Shown piece after piece: positions 51,070-59,077 of a DNA stretch of 64,000 nucleotides. The stretch is from an uncultured Bacteroidales bacterium (GTDB lineage: Bacteria > Bacteroidota > Bacteroidia > Bacteroidales > Bacteroidaceae). The stretch lies in the NCBI GenBank assembly GCA_902760315.1, contig CACWFV010000006.1:1-64000 (forward strand), in the 5' to 3' direction. Under the pieces are notes generated by a model. It saw only the letters and a list, made by a program, of their open reading frames with translations, was not told where the DNA came from and searched no databases. The position numbers and the translations under genes were made by a program. Numbering within the stretch: the first letter of the stretch is position 1; the number at the start of each line of letters is the position of its first letter.

Positions 51070-53048
51070 TTATTCAGTAGTTGTTCAATGGCGGCGACTA
51101 CTGCACTCGGATTAGAGGGCCAGGGAGCACCCCCAGGGACGAGTCGCCCTGTGGTATCTACAAGTCGGTAGGTGGGGAAACCACTCACTTCCAGATATTG
51201 TTCGATGGCGCTTTCCTGTGTTTTAGGCAGGTTGTAGTGAATGGCATTGTCGGTGTCAAGATGATTCTGGCGGATGAAAATGCGCCATGCCTCATCAGGA
51301 CTGTTGTTGCAGAAATAGAGATAGACGACGGGCTTGCCTTCCAGCATTTTCTTTAAGGCTGGCACATACCCCATTTGGTCACGGCAAGGACCGCACCATG
51401 TGCCCCACAAATCCACATAGATGACATATCCCCGGAATGGTGCTGTGATGAACTCGAATAGTGCTTTTCCATCAGTGATGTCCTTCAGTTCTTCTTCTGG
51501 CACACGCAATGAGGCGGGAGAGCCTGCTTTTGGTGCCACCACTTCTTGATGTTCATTCTCGGCCAGGAAGTCCATGATACGTTGATTAGCATTGTCGATG
51601 GCTTGGATGAGACGGGGATGATGAACCTCTTGATGAGCCAGTTCTAATATGCGCGGCGATGCGACGTGACTCTTTCCATCAATGTCCCTCATAATGGTTT
51701 GTGCTTTGAGTATTTCACAAGTGGCATCATCCAAATCGAGCGAATTGAGGACACTGATTTCAAGAGGAACATACTTCTCACTAATGTCCCAGTCCCAGTA
51801 TTGCGCTATGAGTGGCTTGCCCAAAATGGGGATGATGTCGGATTGAAAGACATTGTTCAGTGAAACGTCCGTGTTGTGATGGGTGCGTACTTCTTTCTCA
51901 ATTTCTGCAAAGTTCTTCACCTTCTGCATTTCCTCGTCAGTCAGTTGCACCTTTCCTTCTTGGTGAAGCCGAAGCAGAAACACATCGGGGTCGGTCAACA
52001 ACCGATTGCTTTTAATGTCTATCAAGGTCGAGGTGTAGTAACCGATGTTTGTCAAAAAGCCGTTGCGGCACATCAGCGGCACTTCTGAGCGCAACCATTG
52101 CAGCGCATTCAGTTGCTCTTCGGTCTTCCTCAACAGTTCCTCTTGGTTCTCATCTTGTGACGGCCAGCAGCATTTCAGAAGCATCGGATAACCGAATTGT
52201 CTCTGGATGTTGTCCTGATAGTAGGTGAGGAAACGATGGGAGAGATTTGGACGAGCCATTTTTAGAGAATCCATTCTTGTCTGGCACACTGTCATCCAAT
52301 GACGTTGCTGGATGATTGTGCTGTCGATGGTCAATTCGTTTGTGTTTACGAACTTGGGATGGAAATCACCGCCCAACAGTTCATTGTTGAATCGGGCATA
52401 TTTGCCCCCCATCAAGTAAGTGCGCTGGTTCACATCGTCGATATACAGCAAGAGCGTATCGTTGTTCTCCACTATTATTCTTCCCCAAAAGGTGTGTTCC
52501 AATGGATGTTCAGACTCATTGTGGATGCCCATTATCGTAGGGCCATTAACTGGCATTCTTACCTCAAATCGCCCTTGCTCGTCAATTTTCGAGTGCTCTA
52601 TTATCTGCTTGTCATCAAACAGACGATTGATGTAAGAAACAAAATCTGCCTCCTTTTTTGTTGTATGGACACAAACACGAAGGGTGAAGTTGCCCTCTTC
52701 AGCATTAATACCACTCGGCCATGATGTCTCATCCTTAGACGGATAGTCGGGCAGGAACTGTGTGGTCAGCACCGATGTCTTGTGTTTCTTGCCATCAATG
52801 ACGACAGCGTTTTTCTTTAGTTGTATTTCTTTGCGCAGTCCGTCCTTTGTCAGCACTACATGGTCTTTGCCCACTTCTGCATAGTTCCAATATTCGCAGT
52901 CGTAGATGGCATACTCGTCAAACAGCCCGATGAGCCATTGCCCTGTAGTCTCATCCCTCAGACAGAGGTCGAGACCAGATTTGATTTGTGCCTGCCCCGC
53001 CATTGCGACGAGGGTGAGCAGGATGGTGATGATGGCTTGTTTGTTCAT
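51066..53048 (-). CDS. thioredoxin-like (TlpA/AhpC-TSA type) periplasmic protein
   Basis: The product has 660 residues with signal peptide (MNKQAIITILLTLVAMAGQA). The long N-terminal region includes a beta-rich part (about 90-190) and helices with no motif I can name. The last 150 residues are a thioredoxin fold: YVIYVDLWGTWCGPCRDQMGYVPALKKML with the CGPC active site (Cys about 552 and 555), and the cis-Pro loop SGFPTYRLVD. It is probably a periplasmic disulfide reductase. Similar long TlpA proteins are common in Bacteroidetes. It is coupled by ATGA overlap to a 47-residue membrane protein. Confidence 0.85.
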   Translation of the reverse strand: MNKQAIITILLTLVAMAGQAQIKSGLDLCLRDETTGQWLIGLFDEYAIYDCEYWNYAEVGKDHVVLTKDGLRKEIQLKKNAVVIDGKKHKTSVLTTQFLPDYPSKDETSWPSGINAEEGNFTLRVCVHTTKKEADFVSYINRLFDDKQIIEHSKIDEQGRFEVRMPVNGPTIMGIHNESEHPLEHTFWGRIIVENNDTLLLYIDDVNQRTYLMGGKYARFNNELLGGDFHPKFVNTNELTIDSTIIQQRHWMTVCQTRMDSLKMARPNLSHRFLTYYQDNIQRQFGYPMLLKCCWPSQDENQEELLRKTEEQLNALQWLRSEVPLMCRNGFLTNIGYYTSTLIDIKSNRLLTDPDVFLLRLHQEGKVQLTDEEMQKVKNFAEIEKEVRTHHNTDVSLNNVFQSDIIPILGKPLIAQYWDWDISEKYVPLEISVLNSLDLDDATCEILKAQTIMRDIDGKSHVASPRILELAHQEVHHPRLIQAIDNANQRIMDFLAENEHQEVVAPKAGSPASLRVPEEELKDITDGKALFEFITAPFRGYVIYVDLWGTWCGPCRDQMGYVPALKKMLEGKPVVYLYFCNNSPDEAWRIFIRQNHLDTDNAIHYNLPKTQESAIEQYLEVSGFPTYRLVDTTGRLVPGGAPWPSNPSAVVAAIEQLLNK

Positions 53049-53354
53049 GTTCGTTTCTAATTTGTCGTTACCTTATATTATATATACGACGTTTTCGTGG
53101 AAATATTGCGTTCGGGGCATTCATTTCATGCTGTAACCTTCTCCGAAGGTCAGTCCGAGCCGCGAAGTTACAAAAACGGCACGAAATAGCCATCAGCAAG
53201 GACTGGAAATCTGATGCCGAGGGCGAATGTCTCAACTTAGGTTGAGAGTTTCTGTCACAGGGGTTCACTTCATCCCCGTGTGTTATGGGTTAGAAAGTTT
53301 GTAGATTAGGAATATATCAAGAATGCAAGTCCTGTTCGTATTGGGACGGGGTTT
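53049..53354. other. 306-bp intergenic region
   Basis: It separates the TlpA-like gene from the GNAT gene. A small hairpin (CTCAAC/GTTGAG, near 53232-53247) and a -7-like TAACTTCG on the minus strand near 53164-53171 are the only recognisable elements. I see no gene. Confidence 0.4.
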
Positions 53355-53975
53355 TCATTCATCAAGCAAATCACAAAACATCAATCGAGTTTTGAGTTTA
53401 CGAGGATTCTTTACCCGTTCTGCCCGTTCTTCTTCGTTCTTAGGCGGTTTCGTGTAGAAATCTTCGTCTATCTCGCGAGGGAAAAGAGGCTTGAAACCAT
53501 TATGCTCATAGAAACGCAACACGTCTGGTTCATTCTTGGCATCAACAATTGCAAAGCGGCATCCTGTCTTGTTTGATTCATCAAGGAACCACATCCTGAT
53601 AAAATCAAGAACCTCCGAACCTACTCCTTTTCCAGAGAACAGAGAAGCAACCGCCAATCGCCCAACAAGTACACCTGGATAGCGGGTCAACATCTTTTCG
53701 CGATTAGTAATCCCCCACATGGCATTGCGACGACTACTAGGAAGGTCGTAGATACGGATGCTGTCATTTGATACAGTAAAACATGCTACAATAGTCTGCA
53801 AGTCATCCTTCATGCGGAAGCAATAAGACTTACCCATACGGTAACGGGTATAGTCAAGTGCATCCATCTGAAAGAACTCGTCCATATCATCATCTCCACA
53901 CACAAAAGGATGACACTCTGTAAGAATGCCATCTGTCAAAACATCGAGTACACAATTATCTTCGAGAAGCGCCAT
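53355..53975 (-). CDS. GNAT-family N-acetyltransferase, possible toxin of a TA-like pair
   Basis: The product has 206 residues. The acetyl-CoA-binding region is visible as VGRLAVASLFSGKGVGSEVLDFIRMWFLD (a variant of the R/Q-x-x-G-x-G/A loop), followed by CRFAIVDAKNEPDVLRFYEHNGFKPL. The N-terminal half (FVCGDDDMDEFFQMDALDYTRYRMGKSYCF) has the DxxxxxFL-like start seen in GNAT toxins that acetylate aminoacyl-tRNA. It follows a short basic gene by 8 bp. Toxin activity is inference; a plain acetyltransferase is equally possible. Confidence 0.82.
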   Translation of the reverse strand: MALLEDNCVLDVLTDGILTECHPFVCGDDDMDEFFQMDALDYTRYRMGKSYCFRMKDDLQTIVACFTVSNDSIRIYDLPSSRRNAMWGITNREKMLTRYPGVLVGRLAVASLFSGKGVGSEVLDFIRMWFLDESNKTGCRFAIVDAKNEPDVLRFYEHNGFKPLFPREIDEDFYTKPPKNEEERAERVKNPRKLKTRLMFCDLLDE

Positions 53976-53983
53976 CTTATCTA

Positions 53984-54160
53984 TTAGAAGTTGATGTTCG
54001 ACCTCTCAAGAATTGTACGCATAGCCTTATAGCGAGGATCCGTTGTGAGATCTCGCTTCGGGCGCATGTCAAACTTACGCTCCGTTTCGTCTGCCATCTC
54101 ACGGAAACGACGAGCTTCGTCACCGTAGAGCGTGGGGATTGCTTTGATTGCTAATGCCAT
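53984..54160 (-). CDS. small protein upstream of the GNAT gene, possible antitoxin
   Basis: The product has 58 residues starting MALAIKAIPTLYGDEARRFREMADETE and ending SNINF. It is charged and mostly helical. The in-frame ATG at 54232 lies upstream of a good promoter (-7 at 54191-54198), so 54160 is the real start; GGAG sits 8 nt before it. Two-gene layout with an 8-bp gap to a GNAT protein matches known GNAT toxin-antitoxin operons, though the usual ribbon-helix-helix (DUF1778) antitoxin is not recognisable here. Confidence 0.65.
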   Translation of the reverse strand: MALAIKAIPTLYGDEARRFREMADETERKFDMRPKRDLTTDPRYKAMRTILERSNINF

Positions 54161-54190
54161 TGTTGTATCTCCTTTTTTTATTTCTTGCTG

Positions 54191-54220
54191 CAAAGTTACT
54201 ATATTTTTCTGAATCGACAA
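54191..54220 (-). promoter_or_regulatory. promoter of the small-protein/GNAT operon
   Basis: On the minus strand, TTG (54218-54220), a 19-nt spacer and TAACTTTG (54191-54198) match the consensus and place transcription just upstream of the ATG at 54160. Confidence 0.75.
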
Positions 54221-54423
54221 TGCTTTTGCCAAGAATTATATCATTATTATGGGTTTAGTACGTCCCTTTGCTATATATACGCAACACAAACTGTTACAGG
54301 GGGACAGTCCCCATGTGTCGAAATTACGAAATTCTGTTGACTTTGGCGCAGATTTTTGCAGAAATCTGACGGAAGAAGTCACAAATTGCCAATATTACTT
54401 TGTTTGCATCGTTCAAAAAATCT

Positions 54424-55122
54424 GTCACCGTCACGCCTAATGCGTTATGTACAAGTGCGTTAGGCGTGACACTTGTTATCTTGCTTGTGATTGATGGCGT
54501 TGGCGGTGAAGACGCGGGCACTGCTAGCCTTGCCGCGACACTTGGAGGCGATGGGCATACGAATCTTGCGTATGTCGAATAGGAGTGCGGAGAACAGACG
54601 CAGAGGGGGTACTAATCGCCCTTTGCAGGTTGACGTGCTTGGTGCGACGGCCGTCGAAGATATGTGCGACGGCCGTCAAAAATATGTGCGACGGCCGTCG
54701 CACGAAACGAGCGTGGCTGATGTGGAGATGGCTTAGGCTGGTAAGGATGGTTAGAGGAGGTTACCTGGTAACTTGTTGATTATGAGTGTGTTTCGGCATA
54801 GCTGTGGCTTGCGTGGCGGGTGGCTATTGATAGGTTATTGTGAGCTGAGAGGGACAAAAACAGGAGAGTGTTAACATTTATTTTGATTCATTTTGATTTG
54901 TTTTAGATTTGTTTTCAGATTCGTTTTTAGACTCGTTTTGATTTGTCTTTAGTTCGTTTTGATTTGTCTTTAGACTCGTTTTAAGTTGTTTTTTGATTCC
55001 TTTTGTTTATCCTAAATGCGGAAATTTTGTGTACGCCTGGGGTCAAGCTTCCGCCAGGAATCCTGAAAAACAAGTGTCACGCCTAACGCACTTGTATACA
55101 GCGCGTTAGGCGTGACGGTGAT
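54424..55122 (+). repeat. non-coding repeat element B with palindromic terminal inverted repeats
   Basis: This is the second copy of the element at 1177-1751. The left stem is 54430-54443 with 54457-54470, and the right stem is 55076-55089 with 55103-55116. Both read inward to ACTTGTT or CTTGTTTTT. The interior follows the same order: variable part, 22-bp palindrome array (54642-54703), TTGATTATGAGTG near 54776, GTTAACATTT near 54870, then a longer TTTTGATT-type tract to about 55005. It ends 27 bp past the yigZ stop, the same relation to a leftward gene as element A has to uvrA. No coding frame is apparent. Confidence 0.8.
54642..54703 (+). repeat. 22-bp palindromic repeat array in element B (three units)
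   Basis: Units start at 54642, 54664 and 54686. They share GTGCGACGGCCGTC and an A/T-rich tail, and the array ends in the same 18-bp palindrome as in element A. It has one unit fewer than copy A. Confidence 0.85.
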
Positions 55123-55148
55123 ACTTTTAAAATGCAGTAGAACTGATA

Positions 55149-55730
55149 TTACAATAACTTTTGTAGACGAGTGCGCAGTTGGTCGGCTTCGCTTTTGCGG
55201 ATGGAGAGCACCATCTGGCAGGTGCTGCCCTCATAGTCTTGCGAGACGATGCGCGGCTGCATGTCCTTGACGATGCGCATGACGTCGTTCATCTGCGGAT
55301 AGGCAAAGGCATAGCGCACCAGTTCCTCCACCTGTCGCGTCTCTATGGTGGCATGGCTGATGGCGTCGGCGGCAGCCTCGCGATAGGCCACGATGAGGCC
55401 GCTGGTGCCCAGGTTGACGCCGCCATAGTAGCGCACGACGACGATGAGGATGTCGGTCAGTTCGTTGCTGTTGATTTGTCCGAGAATGGGTTTGCCGGCA
55501 GTGCTGCTGGGTTCGCCGTCGTCGTTGGCCCGGAATTCCGTGCGCTCGGCTCCCAGCATATAGGCATAGCAGACGTGGCGGGCATCGTAGTATTTTTTGC
55601 GGTAGTTGGCAATGATGTCCTTCACCTCGTCAACGGTCTTGACGGGGTGGGCAAAAGCGAGGAACTTACTCCGTTTCTCGGTGTAATATCCCTCGCTGAT
55701 GGTTGCTATGGTTTTGAATTCGTCGAGCAT
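55149..55730 (-). CDS. YigZ/IMPACT-family protein
   Basis: The product has 193 residues. The UPF0029 N-terminal domain shows the signature KRSKFLAFAHPVKTVDEVKDIIANYRKKYYDARHVCYAYML...DDGEPSSTAGKPILGQINSNELTDILIVVVRYYGGVNLGTSGLIVAYREAA. A DUF1949 C-terminal domain follows. The family is conserved, and its bacterial role is unclear (YigZ binds nucleic acids or proline dipeptides in different reports). The start MLDEFKTI (55730) fits the family; the frame also runs open upstream through an 8-bp repeat array. Element B follows its stop. Confidence 0.9.
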   Translation of the reverse strand: MLDEFKTIATISEGYYTEKRSKFLAFAHPVKTVDEVKDIIANYRKKYYDARHVCYAYMLGAERTEFRANDDGEPSSTAGKPILGQINSNELTDILIVVVRYYGGVNLGTSGLIVAYREAAADAISHATIETRQVEELVRYAFAYPQMNDVMRIVKDMQPRIVSQDYEGSTCQMVLSIRKSEADQLRTRLQKLL

Positions 55731-55744
55731 GCTGTCGGTTGGTT

Positions 55745-55872
55745 CGGTATTCCGGTATTCCGGTATTCCGGTGTTACGGTATTCCGGTGTTACGGCGTTC
55801 CGGTATTTCGGTAATCCGGTATTTCGGTGTTTCGGTATTCCGGTGTTCCGGTAATCCGGTATTCCGATGTTA
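55745..55872. repeat. 8-bp tandem repeat array (16 units, CGGTATTC type)
   Basis: From 55745, 16 consecutive 8-mers begin CGG (the last CGA) and vary in the rest (CGGTATTC, CGGTGTTA, CGGTAATC, CGGTATTT). The array fills the gap between the DUF1015 stop (55870-55872) and the yigZ start (55730). In the yigZ frame it is open and would encode repeats of the YRNTGIPE type. Confidence 0.85.
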
Positions 55873-57117
55873 CGACAACTTGTGGATGACGAGTCCTGAG
55901 CGCAGCTTGGGCTCAAACCACGTAGCCTTCGGTGGCATGATCTTGCCGCTGTCGGCAATGTCCATAATCTGCTGCATGGTGACAGGATAGAGCGCCAGGG
56001 CCGCCCGCATCTCGCCGCTATCCACACGGCGCTTCAGTTCACCCAGTCCGCGCAGTCCGCCGACGAAGTCGATGCGCTTTGACGAGCGCAGGTCGCCGAT
56101 GGCTAGTATCTCGTCGAGGATGAGACGGCTGCTGATGTCTACGTCTAGCACGCCGATGGGGTCGCTGTTGTCGTAGGTGCCCTCTTTGGCCTTCAGACTG
56201 TACCAGTGCTGGTCCAAGTAGAGCGAGAACTCGTGCAACTGCTGTGGCTTGTAGATGTCGGTGCCCTTGTCTTCGACGATGAAGTTCTTGCTGAGAGCCT
56301 GGAGGAACTCGGTAGATGAAAGTCCGTTCAAGTCCTTCACCACGCGGTTGTAGTCCAGAATGGTCAGCTGTGAGGCCTGGAAACAGACAGCCATGAAGTA
56401 GTTGTACTCCTCGTCGCCGCGGTGGTTAGGGTTCTGCTTCTGTTTCTCCTGACCCACCAGTGCGGCAGCTGCTGAGCGGTGGTGACCGTCGGCAATATAT
56501 AGTGACGGCATCTTGCTGAACTCCTGGGTGATGGTCTGCATGTCCTTGTCGTCATCGATAATCCAGAACTGATGACGGAACCCGTCAATAGGAGCTATGA
56601 AGTCATACTCTGGCTCCGTCTTGGCATAGCGCATGATGAGTGCGTCGAGCACCGCATTGTCGGGATAGGCAAAGAACACCGGTTCGATGTTGGCGTTGTT
56701 TACGCGGACATGCTTCATACGGTCCTCCTCCTTGTCGCGACGGGTCAGTTCGTGCTTCTTGATGTTGCCCTTCTGGTAATCGTCGGTATGGGCGCATACC
56801 ACCAGGCCGTATTGCGTCTTGCCCTGCATGGTCTGGGCATAGATGTAATAATGCTCCTTCTCGTCCTGCACCAGCCACCCCTTGTCCTGGAACTTCTGGA
56901 AGTTCTCGGCGGCCTTCTCATAGACCCGCGGGTCGTACTCAGAAGTGCCTGCGGGGAAGTCGATTTCCGGTTTGATGATGTGGTAGAGACTCTTCTCGTT
57001 GTCGCCAGCCTCGGCGCGTGCCTCCTCAGAGTCCAGCACGTCGTAGGGACGGCTCTCGACTTGCTCCACCAATTCCTTGGGTGGGCGAATGCCTTTGAAT
57101 GGTTTAATGATAGCCAT
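55870..57117 (-). CDS. DUF1015-family protein
   Basis: The product has 415 residues. Family blocks are IIKPFKGIRPPKELVEQVESRPYDVLDSEEARAEA at the start, YIYAQTM-GKTQYGLVVCAHTDDYQKG-like text, HVRVNNANIEPVFF and PSLYIADGHHRSAAAALVG, then a C-terminal domain. The IADGHHR motif contains conserved His residues. The function is not established; the gene often sits near serine metabolism genes. Its stop lies in the 8-bp repeat array before yigZ. A HIT gene precedes it by 3 bp. Confidence 0.9.
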   Translation of the reverse strand: MAIIKPFKGIRPPKELVEQVESRPYDVLDSEEARAEAGDNEKSLYHIIKPEIDFPAGTSEYDPRVYEKAAENFQKFQDKGWLVQDEKEHYYIYAQTMQGKTQYGLVVCAHTDDYQKGNIKKHELTRRDKEEDRMKHVRVNNANIEPVFFAYPDNAVLDALIMRYAKTEPEYDFIAPIDGFRHQFWIIDDDKDMQTITQEFSKMPSLYIADGHHRSAAAALVGQEKQKQNPNHRGDEEYNYFMAVCFQASQLTILDYNRVVKDLNGLSSTEFLQALSKNFIVEDKGTDIYKPQQLHEFSLYLDQHWYSLKAKEGTYDNSDPIGVLDVDISSRLILDEILAIGDLRSSKRIDFVGGLRGLGELKRRVDSGEMRAALALYPVTMQQIMDIADSGKIMPPKATWFEPKLRSGLVIHKLS

Positions 57118-57120
57118 AAG

Positions 57121-57546
57121 TTATAGATATTGTTTGATTTTTGCAATCATCTCCTGATACTCAGCATCCGTCAGATACACCTTGCCGGGATTCATCTGGA
57201 ACGTGCCGCCATAGTCTGGGCCGCCCTCGTATTTGGGAGCCAGGTGGAAGTGCAGGTGCGACAGTTTGTCGCTGTAGGCGCCGTAGTTGATTTTCACGGG
57301 GTTGAAGGCCTTCTGCATGGCACGTGTCACACGGGCTACGTCGGCCATGAACGCATTGCGCTCGTCGTCGCTGAGTTCGTTGAGGTCGTTGACGTGGTCC
57401 TTGTAGGCCACCAGACAACGTCCGTGGTAGGTCTGCTCTTTAAACAGGAAAGCACGCGACACTGACAATGGGGCAATCTCAATCATCAGGTCATGAAGGG
57501 TCTGGTTGTTGGTGCAATAGAGGCACTCTTTAGGATCGCTGTACAT
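57121..57546 (-). CDS. HIT-family hydrolase
   Basis: The 141-residue product has the histidine-triad motif near the C-terminus (SHLHFHLAPKY, the H-x-H-x-H pattern) and the N-terminal CLYCTNNQTLHDLMIEIAPLSVSRAFLFKEQTYHGRCLVAYKDHVNDLNEL. HIT proteins hydrolyse nucleoside phosphoramidates or dinucleotides. The CxxC-like pair near residue 9 may bind zinc. It is 3 bp upstream of the DUF1015 gene and probably in one operon. Confidence 0.85.
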   Translation of the reverse strand: MYSDPKECLYCTNNQTLHDLMIEIAPLSVSRAFLFKEQTYHGRCLVAYKDHVNDLNELSDDERNAFMADVARVTRAMQKAFNPVKINYGAYSDKLSHLHFHLAPKYEGGPDYGGTFQMNPGKVYLTDAEYQEMIAKIKQYL

Positions 57547-57578
57547 AATAATAGATGTTGTTGTTAGCAGTTAGTAAT

Positions 57579-59042
57579 TTATTTTTTGCGTACGGGGTCG
57601 CAGGTCAGCCCGCACCCTAACTTCTTGAATATCTTGCGGTCTACCTCAGAGAGCATGACCGTGGAGTGAACCTGGCAGCCACGCAGACGCGGCAACTGCT
57701 CCAGTGCCCGGCGGCACTGCTCGTCGTCCTTAGACAACACGCTGAGAGCCACCAGCACCTCGTCGGTGTGCAGTCGTGGGTTCTTGCCGCCCAGATACTC
57801 TATCTTCGTCTTCTGCACAGGCTCTATCAGACTCTGCGGAATGAGCTTGGCCTCGTGGTCGATGCCGGCCAGGTGCTTTGTGGCGTTGAGCAGCAGTGCT
57901 GCCGAACAGCCCAACAGTGGAGAACTTTTGGCGGTGATGATGGTGCCGTCCTCCAGTTCCATGGCGCTGGCGGTATGGCCGCTCAGTTCCTGTTTGGCCT
58001 GGGCTGCCACGGTGACCCTGCGGTAGGCCGTAGTAATCTTGGCCTGGTTGAAGAGCATCAGTATCTTGTTCACCTCACGCTCGTTGTCCAGTCCGTCCGC
58101 CATCTTGTTGGTGGCGTCGTAGTAGCGGCGGATAATCTCATCGCGCGAGGCATTGCAGCATACCTCGTCGTCAGAAATGCAGAAGCCCACCATGTTGACG
58201 CCCATGTCGGTGGGCGACTTATAAGGATTCTCGCCGTAGATGCCCTCGAACAGGGCGTTCAGTACGGGGAATATCTCGATGTCGCGGTTGTAGTTGATGG
58301 CTATCTTGTCGTAGGCCTCCAGGTGGAACGGGTCAATCATATTGACGTCGTTCAGGTCGGCAGTGGCTGCTTCGTAGGCAATGTTGACGGGGTGCTTCAG
58401 CGGCAGGTTCCACACGGGGAACGTCTCAAACTTGGCATAGCCGGCACGTACGCCACGCTTGTTCTCGTTGTACAGCTGGCTGAGGCATACCGCCATCTTG
58501 CCGCTGCCGGGGCCGGGAGCGGTGACGATGACCAGCTCGCGCGAGGTCTCCACGTAGTCGTTCTTGCCGAAACCGTCGTCAGAGGCTATCAGTTCCACGT
58601 TGTGCGGGTAGCCGTCGATGAGATAATGGACGTAACTGCGTATGCCCAGCCGCTCCAGACGGTGGCGGAACTGGTCGGCAGCCTGCTGGCCGTTGTAGTG
58701 GGTGATGACCACCGAGCCCACCATGAAGTCGCGGCTCTGGAACTCCTCGCGCAGTCGGAGCACGTCCTCGTCGTAGGTAATGCCCAGGTCGGCGCGCACC
58801 TTATTCTTCTCTATATCGTCAGCGCTGACAACAATAACTATCTCCAGTTGGTCTCTCAGTTGGGCAAACATTCGCAACTTAGAGTCAGGCTTGAATCCTG
58901 GCAGCACACGGCTGGCATGGTGGTCGTCAAACAGTTTGCCGCCCAGTTCCAAATATAGCTTGCCGTCAAATTTGGCTATCCTGTCGCGGATGTGCTCACT
59001 CTGAATTTTCAGATATTTCTCGTTGTCAAATCCAATCTTCAT
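57579..59042 (-). CDS. DUF1846-family protein
   Basis: The product has 487 residues, matching the family (about 490). It begins MKIGFDNEKYLKIQSEHIRDRIAKFDGKLYLELGGKLFDDHHASRVLPGF, with EKYLKIQSEHI as its hallmark. VIVTAPGPGSGKMAVCLSQLYNE contains a P-loop-like GPGSGKMA. The function is unknown; structures of the family are known but no reaction is established. It sits between the HIT and yidC genes on the same strand, with gaps of about 30 bp. Confidence 0.9.
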   Translation of the reverse strand: MKIGFDNEKYLKIQSEHIRDRIAKFDGKLYLELGGKLFDDHHASRVLPGFKPDSKLRMFAQLRDQLEIVIVVSADDIEKNKVRADLGITYDEDVLRLREEFQSRDFMVGSVVITHYNGQQAADQFRHRLERLGIRSYVHYLIDGYPHNVELIASDDGFGKNDYVETSRELVIVTAPGPGSGKMAVCLSQLYNENKRGVRAGYAKFETFPVWNLPLKHPVNIAYEAATADLNDVNMIDPFHLEAYDKIAINYNRDIEIFPVLNALFEGIYGENPYKSPTDMGVNMVGFCISDDEVCCNASRDEIIRRYYDATNKMADGLDNEREVNKILMLFNQAKITTAYRRVTVAAQAKQELSGHTASAMELEDGTIITAKSSPLLGCSAALLLNATKHLAGIDHEAKLIPQSLIEPVQKTKIEYLGGKNPRLHTDEVLVALSVLSKDDEQCRRALEQLPRLRGCQVHSTVMLSEVDRKIFKKLGCGLTCDPVRKK

Positions 59043-59077
59043 GTATCCTAGTATGTGTGTGTTAGTCTTCTATTTGT

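Noticed and set aside
54161..54232. Longer version of the small protein upstream of the GNAT gene
   Set aside because: The added codons lie upstream of and within a consensus promoter, so they are unlikely to be transcribed.
55739..55990. Plus-strand frame through the 8-bp array as a repeat protein
   Set aside because: The frame exists only because an 8-bp repeat lacks stop codons; the array lies between two well-defined minus-strand genes.
57666..58958. 430-codon open frame opposite the DUF1846 gene
   Set aside because: It is the antisense shadow of a clear DUF1846 gene, with valine- and histidine-rich sequence typical of reverse-strand reading of GC-rich codons.
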